This document shows, one piece after another, positions 1-7,319 of a stretch of DNA of 10,200 nucleotides (within the stretch, counting starts at the first letter, position 1; each line of letters opens with the position of its first letter). The translations under genes were made by a program, and so were the position numbers. Source of the stretch: Planctomycetota bacterium (GTDB lineage Bacteria; Planctomycetota; PUPC01; DSUN01); NCBI GenBank assembly GCA_016872875.1, contig VGYW01000304.1:1-10200 (forward strand). Direction: 5' to 3'. The notes under the pieces are model-generated. The model saw only the letters and a list, made by a program, of their open reading frames with translations. It ran no database searches and was not told the origin of the DNA.

Positions 1-315
1 GCCCCCTGGACCCTCTGACCCCCGCGCCGCAGGATGTCCGAGATGCAGCTCTGCGAGAGCGTGATCCCCAGCTTCTCCAGCTCCCCCAGATGCGCTTGTA
101 GCCCCAGGTGTTCTCGCGCGCCAGGCGGCACACCAGGGCCTCCATCTCGCCAGGCGTCCGCGGCCGGCCCGGCCCTTGATCTTCGACTTCAGGATGCGAT
201 TCTCCACCCGCAGGTACTCGTTCTGGAGCGTCAACTCCCGGCATAGCAGTCGCGCGACCGTTGCGATCAGCGGGAGTCCTGCCCAGTTGAACCGCCGGGA
301 GCCGTCCTGTGCCAT
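1..315 (-). pseudogene. rve/DDE integrase-type transposase remnant, internally deleted and cut by the window edge
   Basis: Reading the minus strand from ATG 315-313, the product begins MAQDGSRRFNWAGLPLIATV and continues through RELTLQNEYLRVENRILKSK, the N-terminal coiled segment I associate with rve-type (IS3/IS481-like) transposases. A good ribosome binding site, AAGGAG at 326-321, lies 5 bases upstream. At about positions 172-160 the sense jumps to another frame, which reads PGRPRTPGEMEALVCRLARE and then NTWGYKRIWGELEKLGITLS, a segment that in full-length relatives lies well downstream, just before the catalytic core. The part in between is missing and the frame is broken, so the gene cannot make an active enzyme. 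The C-terminal DDE core would lie beyond position 1. The exact IS family is not certain; the transposase nature is well supported by these motifs. Confidence 0.75.
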
Positions 316-412
316 GTGATCTCCTTGAGAATGCCCTTCGACCACCAGAGGCGCGGACGATACCACAACGCCAGCGCACACGCAACCTTACAAAGCACGC
401 ACGAATATTCGG

Positions 413-964
413 ACCCTACGGGGCACGCTGCGGGCTGACACCCTCGACATCGCCGCGGGCGGAACGTTCGACTTCACTTCAGGGCACCTCTACCTGCGCC
501 GGTCGCTCGCCAGCCTCGGCAACACTGGCGGCACCCTTCACCCCGGCACCTCGCCCGCCCTCCTCGACGTGCTCGGCGACTACGTTCAGGGCACCCAGGC
601 CTGGCTCGAGATCGAGACGTTCGGCGTGGCGCGCGGGACCGAGTACGACGCGCTCAGCGTGACGGGCGACCTGACCCTCGACGGCGGCCTGCGGGTCGTG
701 CTGGGCGGCGGCTTCATGCCCGGCGGCGGCGAGAGCTTCGACATCCTCGACTGGGGCGGCGCGCTCAGCGGCAGCTTCGCAACCCTCGACCTCCCCACAC
801 TCGACGACCCCGGGCTCTACTGGGACACGTCCCAGCTCTACACCACCGGCACCCTTCGCGTGGAGAGCGCTGGCCCGGCGGCGGTGCCGGAGCCCTGCGG
901 TATCGTGGTTCTTCTCGGCGCCCTCGCCGCCCTCGCGCGGCGCCGGAGCAGGCAATGCCCATGA
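413..964 (+). pseudogene. PEP-CTERM-sorted autotransporter-like surface protein, 3' part only
   Basis: The frame ending at the TGA at 962-964 reads back without a stop through GGTLHPGTSPALLDVLGDYV, a turn-rich repeat like the G-x-L-x-P-G-x-S-P modules of autotransporter-like beta-helix passengers, and further to GTLRADTLDIAAGGTFDFTS at about 422-481. The C-terminus has the full PEP-CTERM signal: the VPEP motif, a hydrophobic segment (CGIVVLLGALAALA) and a terminal RRRSRQCP, which marks export and handling by an exosortase. No plausible start is seen in this frame; the GTG at 569 lies inside the repeat module. The 5' part appears lost, and the truncation lies next to the transposase remnant, so IS-linked disruption is the likely cause. 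It is probably a dead gene. Confidence 0.7.
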
Positions 965-1041
965 TTCATAGCGCAAACGCGACATGACCAAGGCGCCGGA
1001 CAGGGCAGTGAAGCACAGGGCCGGGTGAGAGGAGGCGTGCA

Positions 1042-2108
1042 GTGAAAGCGAAAATGGGCGATGTCGGAGTGCTCCTGCTGGTTGGGGGCCTGGGCCTGGT
1101 CGGATACGCCATCCTGAGCAGGCCGAAGCCCGTTGGCGAAACCACTCTCAGCATGGTGGTCAAGGAGCGCGTGATCACCGGGGCCTATCAGGCGTGCAGG
1201 AAAGAGTGCGCCCTGCGTTTCTGGCTGGCCAAGACGGTGTTCTGCAGCCAGACGAACGGGCGGATCACTGACCTCCGGTTCCGATATAGGCTCGAATATG
1301 AGCACGACACGAGCGCATTCCAGGACATCTATAGCTGCGCGCCGCTTCTGGCGGCCTGGGTGTCGCCGGCTGACCCCCCGTCGCGCGCATCGCCGCTGCC
1401 GCCAAGCTCCAAGCGGTCGGGCTCAGGAGGATCGACAACGATGAAGACTGCAAGAAGGTCATGGCCGCCCTCTACGAGATGATGCGCGCCATTCGCATCT
1501 CCTACCAGGGCGCGCGGGCCGTGAAGGACCCCAGAATGTCGTTTCACGTCAAGGATGTCCAGAGCATCCAGTACCCCCGCGACACGGTATGGACCCGCCG
1601 CGGCACTTGCGTTGAACTCGCCGTCCTCTACGCCTCACTGCTCGGCTCGGTCGGCATCGAACCCTTGCTGCTGATAAAGGATGAGCACTGCTTCACGATG
1701 GCCAGGCTGCCGAAGAGCAAGCAACCCTTCGCCGTTGAGACCCAGGGTGCGGCCGGCGGTCTCCCCGGCCTCCCTGAGTGGCAGACCGTAGACTTCAATC
1801 GGGCATGCAAAATGGGGGAGGAGCAATGGACTGAGGTCCAGAAGAACGGGAGGTTCGTCCAGGTTGACGTCCGCGATTGCTGGCAGAAGGGCATACTGCC
1901 CCCGAAGCTGGAGGCGCTGCCCCCAGCCGAGCTCAAAGGCGCCGAGATACTCGAGCGCTCGGACGCGCAGCGTGAGGGCGCCTCTGCTGCGAAGAGCGCG
2001 GTCGCCCGCTACCTCGAAATGCTCATCCCCCACGCTTGCGTGGCTTCGCAACAGCCCATGCCCAAGGCCCCGCCGGCGCCGCCGACCACACCGCCACCCG
2101 CGGCGTAG
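1042..2108 (+). pseudogene. membrane-anchored transglutaminase-like protein, frameshifted at a C tract
   Basis: The start is GTG 1042, 6 bases after GGAGG at 1031-1035. The N-terminus has one hydrophobic segment (VGVLLLVGGLGLVGYAIL) and no lipobox, so the protein is probably anchored in the inner membrane with its body outside. The first frame is sensible to about 1372. After six C at 1374-1379 the sense continues one frame over: DPPVARIAAAAKLQAVGL, then the core RRGTCVELAVLYASLL. The candidate transglutaminase-fold catalytic residues are Cys at 1608-1610, His in DEHCF at 1686-1688, and an acidic residue in FAVETQ. The C-terminus is rich in Ala and Pro (PKAPPAPPTTPPPAA). One extra C in the tract would restore a protein of about 355 residues. 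This may be a sequencing error, a true mutation or phase variation. Transglutaminase-like domains can be proteases or be inactive, so the reaction is unknown. It opens the envelope-gene cluster. Confidence 0.65.
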
Positions 2109-2188
2109 GCCCCGTGCAAGGCGCTTGGCCCTTTGGCACATGGAGATCGCGGAGTTGTCGAAAGGCCGGAGGCCGCTTGTCGCTTTGG

Positions 2189-2298
2189 GTTGCGGAGGCA
2201 GGGCCGGATTGTGGAAAAGGAGACTCGGGATGCGCTGGCAGATCTGGGTGCAAGCAGTCCTGGGAGCGGTCGGGGTTGTCCTGGGCGCCGCAAGCCTC
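2189..2298 (+). repeat. duplicated leader and signal-peptide segment, copy A
   Basis: The leader in front of lipoprotein A (GGTTGCGGAGGCAGGG, then CCGGATTGTGGAAAAGGAG) resembles the leader in front of lipoprotein B at 4231-4265. Both run into related coding starts that share an identical 19-base stretch, CCTGGGCGCCGCAAGCCTC, at 2280-2298 here and at 4323-4341 in copy B. The similarity therefore covers untranslated DNA as well as protein, which indicates a segmental duplication rather than convergent lipoprotein signals. Confidence 0.6.
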
Positions 2299-2655
2299 AC
2301 GGCCTGCTCGCTCTCTGACTTCATCACGGGCAATATCGATATGCAGGGAGACGCGATTTGCGAAAGGTATGATGGGGTACGGGAGAGCGAAAGGAAGTTT
2401 TGCAAGTCAATTCGGGATCCGTATAAGCCTAACAAGCCGTCCAAGAGCCCCAAGGAGCGGCCCGATGAGCCTGACCGCTCCGACAAGAGCTCCGAGGAAA
2501 GGCCGGACGACTCTGGCCGCAGCAGCCTGCCGCCGCACGTTGTGATGCGTGGCGGCCGCGCGTTCCCCGAGAGCGGCTACGCCTGGAAGTCCAACGGCGG
2601 CTACGAGGGGCGCGACCCGTCGAGCCGCGACCTGAAGGTGGTGAAGGACGAATAG
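2230..2655 (+). CDS. small lipoprotein A, paralogue of the gene at 4273
   Basis: The start is ATG 2230, 7 bases after AAGGAG. The product has 141 residues. The first 26 residues form a type II signal peptide with lipobox LTAC (lipidated Cys26), so the mature protein should be membrane-tethered. Residues about 27-65 contain three further Cys (C26 excluded: C44, C58) sparsely placed; residues 65-100 are a charged linker rich in Lys, Pro, Ser, Asp and Glu. The conserved part is the C-terminus, residues 103-140, with HVVMRGGRAFPESGYAWKSN followed by GGYEGRDPSSRDLKVVK. The same block recurs in lipoprotein B. I do not recognise a named family. It follows the transglutaminase-like gene by 121 bases and ends at the lysozyme-like frame. 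A structural or partner-binding role at the envelope is a guess. Confidence 0.7.
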   Translation: MRWQIWVQAVLGAVGVVLGAASLTACSLSDFITGNIDMQGDAICERYDGVRESERKFCKSIRDPYKPNKPSKSPKERPDEPDRSDKSSEERPDDSGRSSLPPHVVMRGGRAFPESGYAWKSNGGYEGRDPSSRDLKVVKDE

Positions 2656-4219
2656 AAGCCGCTGGATTGGAAGCTCGCGGCGGGTGTGGTCTGGGCGCTC
2701 GGCCTGGCCGGCTGGGCTCAACAAGATGCCACGGAGCAGTCGGGGTATGAGGACATCGTGGACTTGGTCCTGGCCAAGCGCAATGTCCCGGCCGCGGTTC
2801 GGGCGCAGCAGCGAGAGGAGCTTCTCGACCTCCTGCGCGCCCGCGACGGGCCTCGGGACCGACGAGGAGCAGGGCCAGGAGATGATCACGCTATGCCGGG
2901 TGTCAATGGTGAAGATCACCCGGAAGGGGGAGGTGCTCCTGGGCGAGCTGCCGCCACCCGAGGGAGGGAAGATCGAGTGGGTGCCCAAGGGGAGCTGCTA
3001 CCGCGGGGAACTCGTCACGTTCGTCTATCGCCCCGGCGCGCCCCCGGAAGTCATCGAGTTGCCGCAGAGCTACTACGACCCACTCGGCCCCCCAGCCCTA
3101 GAGAGGGTAAGGACCGAGAAGGACCTGAGCGGATGGGTTCACCGGGTAACAGCCGCACCCGCCAGCCCTGAGATTGACAGCGTGAATGGCCTCCAGCAAA
3201 TCCGCGCGTTCCCGGTCATTGGGGTAGCCGCCTCGGGCGGAGCCAAGGTGGACCTGGGGAAGGTCCCCCCGGGCGGGAAACTCGGTCCGGCGCCCATCGG
3301 AACCTGCCGTGTGGGGGAACTGACTGTGAGGATGGTCGCGAGCGGCTGGACCAACGCGCACATCAGCGAGGTGGTGGAGCTGCCCGACGACTACTTCGGC
3401 TGGGTGGGGAAGGACGCGGAGGTTTTCACCCCGGCTCCTCGTGCGCCGAGCGCGCCGCGCCAGCCGCCGGCCTTCCGCCACGCCGCGCCCAAGCCGCGGC
3501 GGCCCGCCAAGCAGCCCGGGCAGGCCCGGAAAGCCGTGGGCGACCTCATGAAGAGCCGCCGCGACGAGGTCATTGGCCAGTTCTGGGGCGGTTCCGCCCG
3601 GCCGAAGGCCTGGCACGAGGCCCTGGGCGGCTTCCCCCGGGACCTGGCCAACAACCAAGGCCGTTCGGAGGGCGTCTGGCTAAGTCCTAAGGGGAAGCCT
3701 ACCACAGGCGTCGGCCGAACCATCCCCGACTCCGATTCTTTCAAGAAGATGGGCTGGGTCCACAGGAACCCAGGCGAACCGGCGACGCCCGACGAGCTCC
3801 AGACGGCCTGGGACACCCTCGAGCGCTTCCGCCAGGAGGGCAAGTTCGGCCCCCACTACCCGCCACAGTGGTTTGAGAGGAAGCTCAAGTTCGTGCTCCC
3901 GGACGAGAAGGTGAACGAGCTTTTCATCCTGGACGCCCTGGACACTGTTCAGGAGCTGGGCGCGGCGCTGGGCAAGGAGGCATTCCTGGCCATGCCCGAG
4001 GCCGCCCAGGAGGCATTGGTGGACGTGGCGTTCAGCCTGCGGCCGGACTTCACCGAGAGCGCCGTGTGGAAGACCCTGGCCCCGGCCGTGGCCAAGGCTG
4101 ACTGGCCGGCCGCGGCCAACGCCTGCCGGCGCCCGGAGGCCGGCGACCGGCGGAACCAATGGACGAAGGCGAAGTTCGAAGAGGCCGCGAAGGAGCCGGC
4201 TGCGCCGCCGGCCAAGTGA
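2656..4219 (+). pseudogene. secreted lysozyme-like (GH24/pesticin-like) protein with duplicated N-terminal module, frameshifted
   Basis: Directly after the stop of lipoprotein A, frame 1 reads KPLDWKLAAGVVWALGLAGW and then AQQDATEQSGYEDIVDLVLA, an apparent signal peptide and mature start without a clear start codon (CTG 2662 and GTG 2686 are the only options). Near 2845-2850 the sense moves to the next frame (GLGTDEEQGQEMITLCRVSM) and stays there to the TGA at 4217-4219. Two related modules of about 55 residues follow (2909-3076 and 3221-3397), then a Pro/Arg/Lys-rich linker, then a C-terminal domain of about 200 residues. That domain resembles phage-type lysozymes: SEGVWLSPKGKPTTGVGR supplies the candidate catalytic Glu (3668-3670) and Thr, followed by AQEALVDVAFSL and a terminal RNQWTKAKFEEAA. 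It would cut peptidoglycan if active. The family call rests on motif memory; the frameshift may be a sequencing error. Confidence 0.55.
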
Positions 4220-4230
4220 GAGCGTGTGGA

Positions 4231-4341
4231 TTGGCGGAGGCGGGGGCCGGGCTGGGGCAAAGGAGGCGTGTGATGCGCGGGCAGAAGTGGGTGTGGGCGG
4301 TCGTGGCCAGGGTCGCGCTGCCCCTGGGCGCCGCAAGCCTC
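4231..4341 (+). repeat. duplicated leader and signal-peptide segment, copy B
   Basis: This is the counterpart of 2189-2298. TTGGCGGAGGCGGGGGCC and GGGCTGGGGCAAAGGAGG precede the start of lipoprotein B, and the 19 bases at 4323-4341 are identical to 2280-2298. Confidence 0.6.
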
Positions 4342-4692
4342 GCGGGATGCACCGACGAGCAGTTGGCGAACATGAAGAAGGGCTTGGAGATGATGGAGGA
4401 ATCGTCGGCCTCTCTGAGGAGCCCCAAGAAGCGGAAAAGCTACCCGGACAGCAGCAGGGACTATCCGGATGCCCCAGATTCCGGTGCTTCGCACGTTGTC
4501 GTGCGGGGCGGCCTCGCCTATCCGGAGAGCGGATATGCCTGGGTGTCCAACGGCAGCTACGAGGGGCGCGACCCTTCGAGCGGCGACCTCAGGGTGATGA
4601 AGGAGGACGACTCCGGCGACAGCTCCCGGCCCGTGGACGACCCTTCGCGGGGCCTTCCGGGCGGCCGGGTGCGCCGCGTGATACCCCAATGA
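4273..4692 (+). CDS. small lipoprotein B, paralogue of the gene at 2230
   Basis: The start is ATG 4273, 6 bases after AAAGGAGG at 4259-4266; a longer reading from 4159 overlaps the lysozyme-like gene and has no such site. The product has 139 residues. The lipobox is LAGC with lipidated Cys26, at the same residue number as in lipoprotein A. The middle (residues 27-70) is charged and differs from copy A, including a short helical stretch EQLANMKKGLEMMEES. The C-terminal block at residues 74-111, HVVVRGGLAYPESGYAWVSN and then GSYEGRDPSSGDLRVMK, matches copy A closely. A further 28 residues (DSGDSSRPVDDPSRGLPGG and on) are unique to this copy. The TGA lies 14 bases before the next gene's GTG. The conserved tail suggests a shared binding role; no named family is recognised. 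Confidence 0.75.
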   Translation: MRGQKWVWAVVARVALPLGAASLAGCTDEQLANMKKGLEMMEESSASLRSPKKRKSYPDSSRDYPDAPDSGASHVVVRGGLAYPESGYAWVSNGSYEGRDPSSGDLRVMKEDDSGDSSRPVDDPSRGLPGGRVRRVIPQ

Positions 4693-4706
4693 AAGGAGGC
4701 ACGCCT

Positions 4707-5858
4707 GTGAAGCTGCTGCACCGAGCGTCAGGATGGGCCATTCTCGCGGCCGCATGGCTCGCCTTCGCGAGCGCCCCGCGGGCCCTGGCCCAAGAGAAGG
4801 GGAGGGAGGAGTTCGATTGGGAGCGGGTGCTTGACCTCAAAATGAGGCCGGTCCGCGGCGAGCGGCTCACGGCGGAGGAGAAGGACTACCTCGAGCGGGG
4901 GTGGGCGGCGAAGGCCAAGGAGGGCCGGCCCGCCGGCCCAGCCCGCCGAATCAACACCTCCACAGGCCGCGTGCCGCTCGACCAGATGACGGCAGAGGAC
5001 AGGTACAAGGAACAGGATGGGGGCCTCTACGGCGGCGGGCGCAACATCCCGCCCGACGACCACCTGAGGGCCGCGCTCGCCGAGAGCGCCAAGATCCGCC
5101 CCCTCGACCCCGAGGGCAACCCCGCCTTCGACGGCAAGATCGACCTCCTCGCCATCGGCATGACGAACGTCAACCACGAGTTCGGGAGCTTCAAGCGGGC
5201 GGCCGACCGCGACCGTGCGAAGGCGTCCGCGGTAGTGATCGTGAACGGCGGCAACCCGGGTTTCGACGCCACCGGCTGGAGCTCCGCGGAGGGAGAGGTC
5301 TGGCCGTGGGCCGAGCAGCGCCTGCGCGAAGATGGCGTCACCGCCAAGCAGGTCCAGGCCGTCTGGATGAAGCACGCCCTCCTCTCGCCGGACAAGTACG
5401 GCGATTTCCCCGAGCACGCCGACACGCTCAAGGGCCTCATCCTCGCGTCGCTCAACACCGCCCGCGAGTTCTACCCCAACCTGCGGCTGGCGTTCCTCTC
5501 CAGCCGCGCCTTCGGCGGCTACGCGCGCCTGCCCCTCAACACCGAGCCCTACGCCTACGAGAGCGCCTTCGCCGTCCGCGGCCTGATCCGGGACCAGATG
5601 AAAGGCGGTGAGGCGAAGCTGAACTGGGACGCTGCGAAGGGGCCGGTGAAGGCCCCGCTCCTCCTCTGGGGGCCTTACCTTTGGGCCGACGGCGCGACGC
5701 CGCGCCGGCGCGACGGCCTGGTGTGGAAGCGTGAGGACTTCGGGGCCGACGGCTCGCGCACCAGCGCGCTCGGCCGCGAGAAGGCCGCAGGCCTCCTCAT
5801 CGCCTTCTTCAAGGCCAACCCCTGCGCCAAGGGCTGGTTCCTGCGGCAAGGCAACTGA
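4707..5858 (+). CDS. secreted SGNH/GDSL-hydrolase-like protein
   Basis: GTG 4707 is chosen because AAAGGAGG (4692-4699) lies 7 bases upstream. ATG 4689 overlaps the previous stop as ATGA but has no ribosome binding site. The 383-residue product has a signal peptide (LLHRASGWAILAAAWLAFAS ending PRALA-Q). The body carries landmarks of a planctomycete family I recall as SGNH-like: KIDLLAIGMTNVNHEF at block I, AVVIVNGGNPGFDATGW, VQAVWMKHALLSP, LRLAFLSSRAFGGYA, LNTEPYAYESAFAVRGLI, and LLLWGPYLWADG near the end. As I remember the relatives, block I has Ser (GMSN) and block V has DGTHPS. Here they read GMTN and DGSRTSALG, so the nucleophile is Thr and the usual His is Arg; activity may be lost or altered. 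Length fits a complete protein. It is probably an extracytoplasmic esterase-like or carbohydrate-related protein; the substrate is unknown. Confidence 0.65.
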   Translation: MKLLHRASGWAILAAAWLAFASAPRALAQEKGREEFDWERVLDLKMRPVRGERLTAEEKDYLERGWAAKAKEGRPAGPARRINTSTGRVPLDQMTAEDRYKEQDGGLYGGGRNIPPDDHLRAALAESAKIRPLDPEGNPAFDGKIDLLAIGMTNVNHEFGSFKRAADRDRAKASAVVIVNGGNPGFDATGWSSAEGEVWPWAEQRLREDGVTAKQVQAVWMKHALLSPDKYGDFPEHADTLKGLILASLNTAREFYPNLRLAFLSSRAFGGYARLPLNTEPYAYESAFAVRGLIRDQMKGGEAKLNWDAAKGPVKAPLLLWGPYLWADGATPRRRDGLVWKREDFGADGSRTSALGREKAAGLLIAFFKANPCAKGWFLRQGN

Positions 5859-5878
5859 ACGTGAAGGAGCATTCAGAC

Positions 5879-7108
5879 ATGACGGCCCTGCGGCTCTGGC
5901 GGGCGGGCTATGGGCGGAGTCTGCTTGCGGCGGTGGTGGCCGCGCTCGCGGGGGCCTCCTTGGGCGGCGAGCAGGCCCCCAAGGAAGAGGCCATTGACCT
6001 CGGCAGCGGGGTGAAGATGGCGTTCGTCCTCGTCCCAGCAGGCAGCTTCACGATGGGCAGCACGCCCGAGGACCTCCGGCGCGTGCGGCAGAAGTGGCCC
6101 AATCTGAGAGAGGAGTTGACCGCGGGCGAGGCGCCTGCCCACAAGGTGACGCTCTCCCGGCCCTTCTGGATGGGCAAGCACGAGGTCACGGTGGGCCAGT
6201 TCCGCCGCTTCGTGGAGGCCACGGGCTACAAGACTGATGCCGAGAAGGGCACGGGATTCAAGGGGGCATTCATCCATCCAGGGGATCAGGAAGAGATGAA
6301 GGTTGTTGAAGACGCAAGCTGGCGGAACCCGTATTTCAAGCAAACCGATGAGCACCCGGTGGTGTGCATGAGTTGGAACGACGCTTGCGCCTTCGCCCGC
6401 TGGCTGAACGGGGCGGACAGGGCCAAGCCTGCGGGGGCGAGCTATCGCCTCCCCACCGAAGCCGAGTGGGAGTACGCCTGCCGGGCACGCACGGCCACCT
6501 GGTACTCCTGGGGCGACGACCCCGATGGGAGCTGGGGGCGGTGCAACGCCGAGGGCCACCGCGATTTTGGGCTGGAACTCCTCTGCGCGCCGGTGTGCTC
6601 CGGCAAGACCGAGCATCATTCATACTTCATCGTTCACAAGAACAGCCCGATTCAGAGGCTTGAGGACCTGCGCGGCAAGGTCTTCGCCTTCTCCGATCCC
6701 CTGTCCAACTCTGGCATGCTGGTCCCGTCGTACATCTTGGCCAAGATGGGCGAGAGCCCGGAGTCGTTCTTCGCCAAGTTCATCTTCACCTACAGCCACG
6801 ACAACTCGATCGTGTCGGTGGCGGAGCGGTTCGTGGACGGGGCGGCGGTGGACAGCCTGATCTGGGAGCATGCGAACGCGACGGCCCCGGAGCATACGGC
6901 GCGGACACGGATCATCCAGCGGTCGGCGCCGTGCGGCATCCCGCCGGTGGTGGTCTCGCCCAGCATTGACGGCGCCCTGAAGGAGAGCCTGCGCGCCGCC
7001 TTCCTCACGATGCACGAGGACCCCAAGGGCAAGAGGGTCTTGGGCAAACTCGTGGACGCTGCGAACGAAGACCATGCTCTGCTGTATCGCCCTGGTGGCG
7101 TTCCTTGA
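5879..7108 (+). CDS. in-frame chimera: SUMF1 (FGE-sulfatase) N-terminal part fused to C-terminal half of a PhnD-like binding protein
   Basis: The start is ATG 5879, 9 bases after AAGGAG (5864-5869) and 20 bases after the SGNH gene; 409 residues. Residues 1-30 are a signal peptide. Residues about 45-225 are a SUMF1/formylglycine-generating-enzyme-like domain: MAFVLVPAGSFTMGS, FWMGKHEVTVGQFRRFVEAT, HPVVCMSWNDACAFARWLNG and YRLPTEAEWEYACRA. The C-terminal third, where such proteins carry the WEW block and, in true FGE, the active Cys pair, is missing. From about residue 228 (6560) the sequence becomes GLELLCAPVCSG, YFIVHKNSPIQRLEDLRGKV and FAFSDPLSNSGMLVPSYILA, the second half of a phosphonate/phosphite-type ABC substrate-binding protein (PhnD family), ending near 7047. 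The final 19 residues run out of frame into the next gene piece. Neither half is complete, so function is doubtful even though the reading frame is open. Confidence 0.7.
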   Translation: MTALRLWRAGYGRSLLAAVVAALAGASLGGEQAPKEEAIDLGSGVKMAFVLVPAGSFTMGSTPEDLRRVRQKWPNLREELTAGEAPAHKVTLSRPFWMGKHEVTVGQFRRFVEATGYKTDAEKGTGFKGAFIHPGDQEEMKVVEDASWRNPYFKQTDEHPVVCMSWNDACAFARWLNGADRAKPAGASYRLPTEAEWEYACRARTATWYSWGDDPDGSWGRCNAEGHRDFGLELLCAPVCSGKTEHHSYFIVHKNSPIQRLEDLRGKVFAFSDPLSNSGMLVPSYILAKMGESPESFFAKFIFTYSHDNSIVSVAERFVDGAAVDSLIWEHANATAPEHTARTRIIQRSAPCGIPPVVVSPSIDGALKESLRAAFLTMHEDPKGKRVLGKLVDAANEDHALLYRPGGVP

Positions 7109-7319
7109 CTTGATCGTTGCGGCCTTCGTGCGCAGCCGCCTGGCCGCGACGCTGCGGGCCGAGTGCGTGGCGAAGGGGCGGAACATGGCCCTGAGCCTCG
7201 CGGCGCGGAGCGAACACTTGGTGCTGACGGACGACGTCGTGGCGCTGAAGGAGTTGGTGGCCGACCTGAGGCGGAGCGACGAGGACGTGGCCTATGCGTA
7301 CGTGACGGACCCGAAGGGC
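7048..7319 (+). pseudogene. sensor histidine kinase, N-terminal fragment only
   Basis: In the frame of ATG 7074 the sequence reads TLRTKTMLCCIALVAFLDLI, then VAAFVRSRLAATLRAECVAK, GRNMALSLAARSEHLV and LTDDVVALKELVADLRRSDE, ending [12 protein letters not shown]. This is a transmembrane helix plus the start of an extracytoplasmic sensor domain as found in two-component kinases of the PhnD/kinase/NtrC arrangement. The native start is missing: the frame upstream of TLRTKTM merges into PhnD sequence. After DPKG (about 7319) the HAMP, HisKA and ATPase parts are absent and the DNA switches to a response-regulator frame. It cannot signal. Confidence 0.6.

Noticed and set aside
479..991. 170-codon minus-strand open frame over the PEP-CTERM remnant
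   Set aside because: Low-complexity Ala/Glu/Val translation antisense to a frame with a clear PEP-CTERM tail; a GC-rich shadow.
2140..2165. TTTGGCACATGGAGATCGCG as a sigma54 promoter before lipoprotein A
   Set aside because: The -24-like TGGCAC is present but the -12 TTGC element is not, so the match is not good enough.
1635..2486. 283-codon minus-strand open frame
   Set aside because: Overlaps the transglutaminase core and lipoprotein A on the other strand and shows no domain.
4728..5849. 373-codon minus-strand open frame opposite the SGNH-like gene
   Set aside because: No motifs, biased composition; the plus strand has a signal peptide, ribosome binding site and family motifs.
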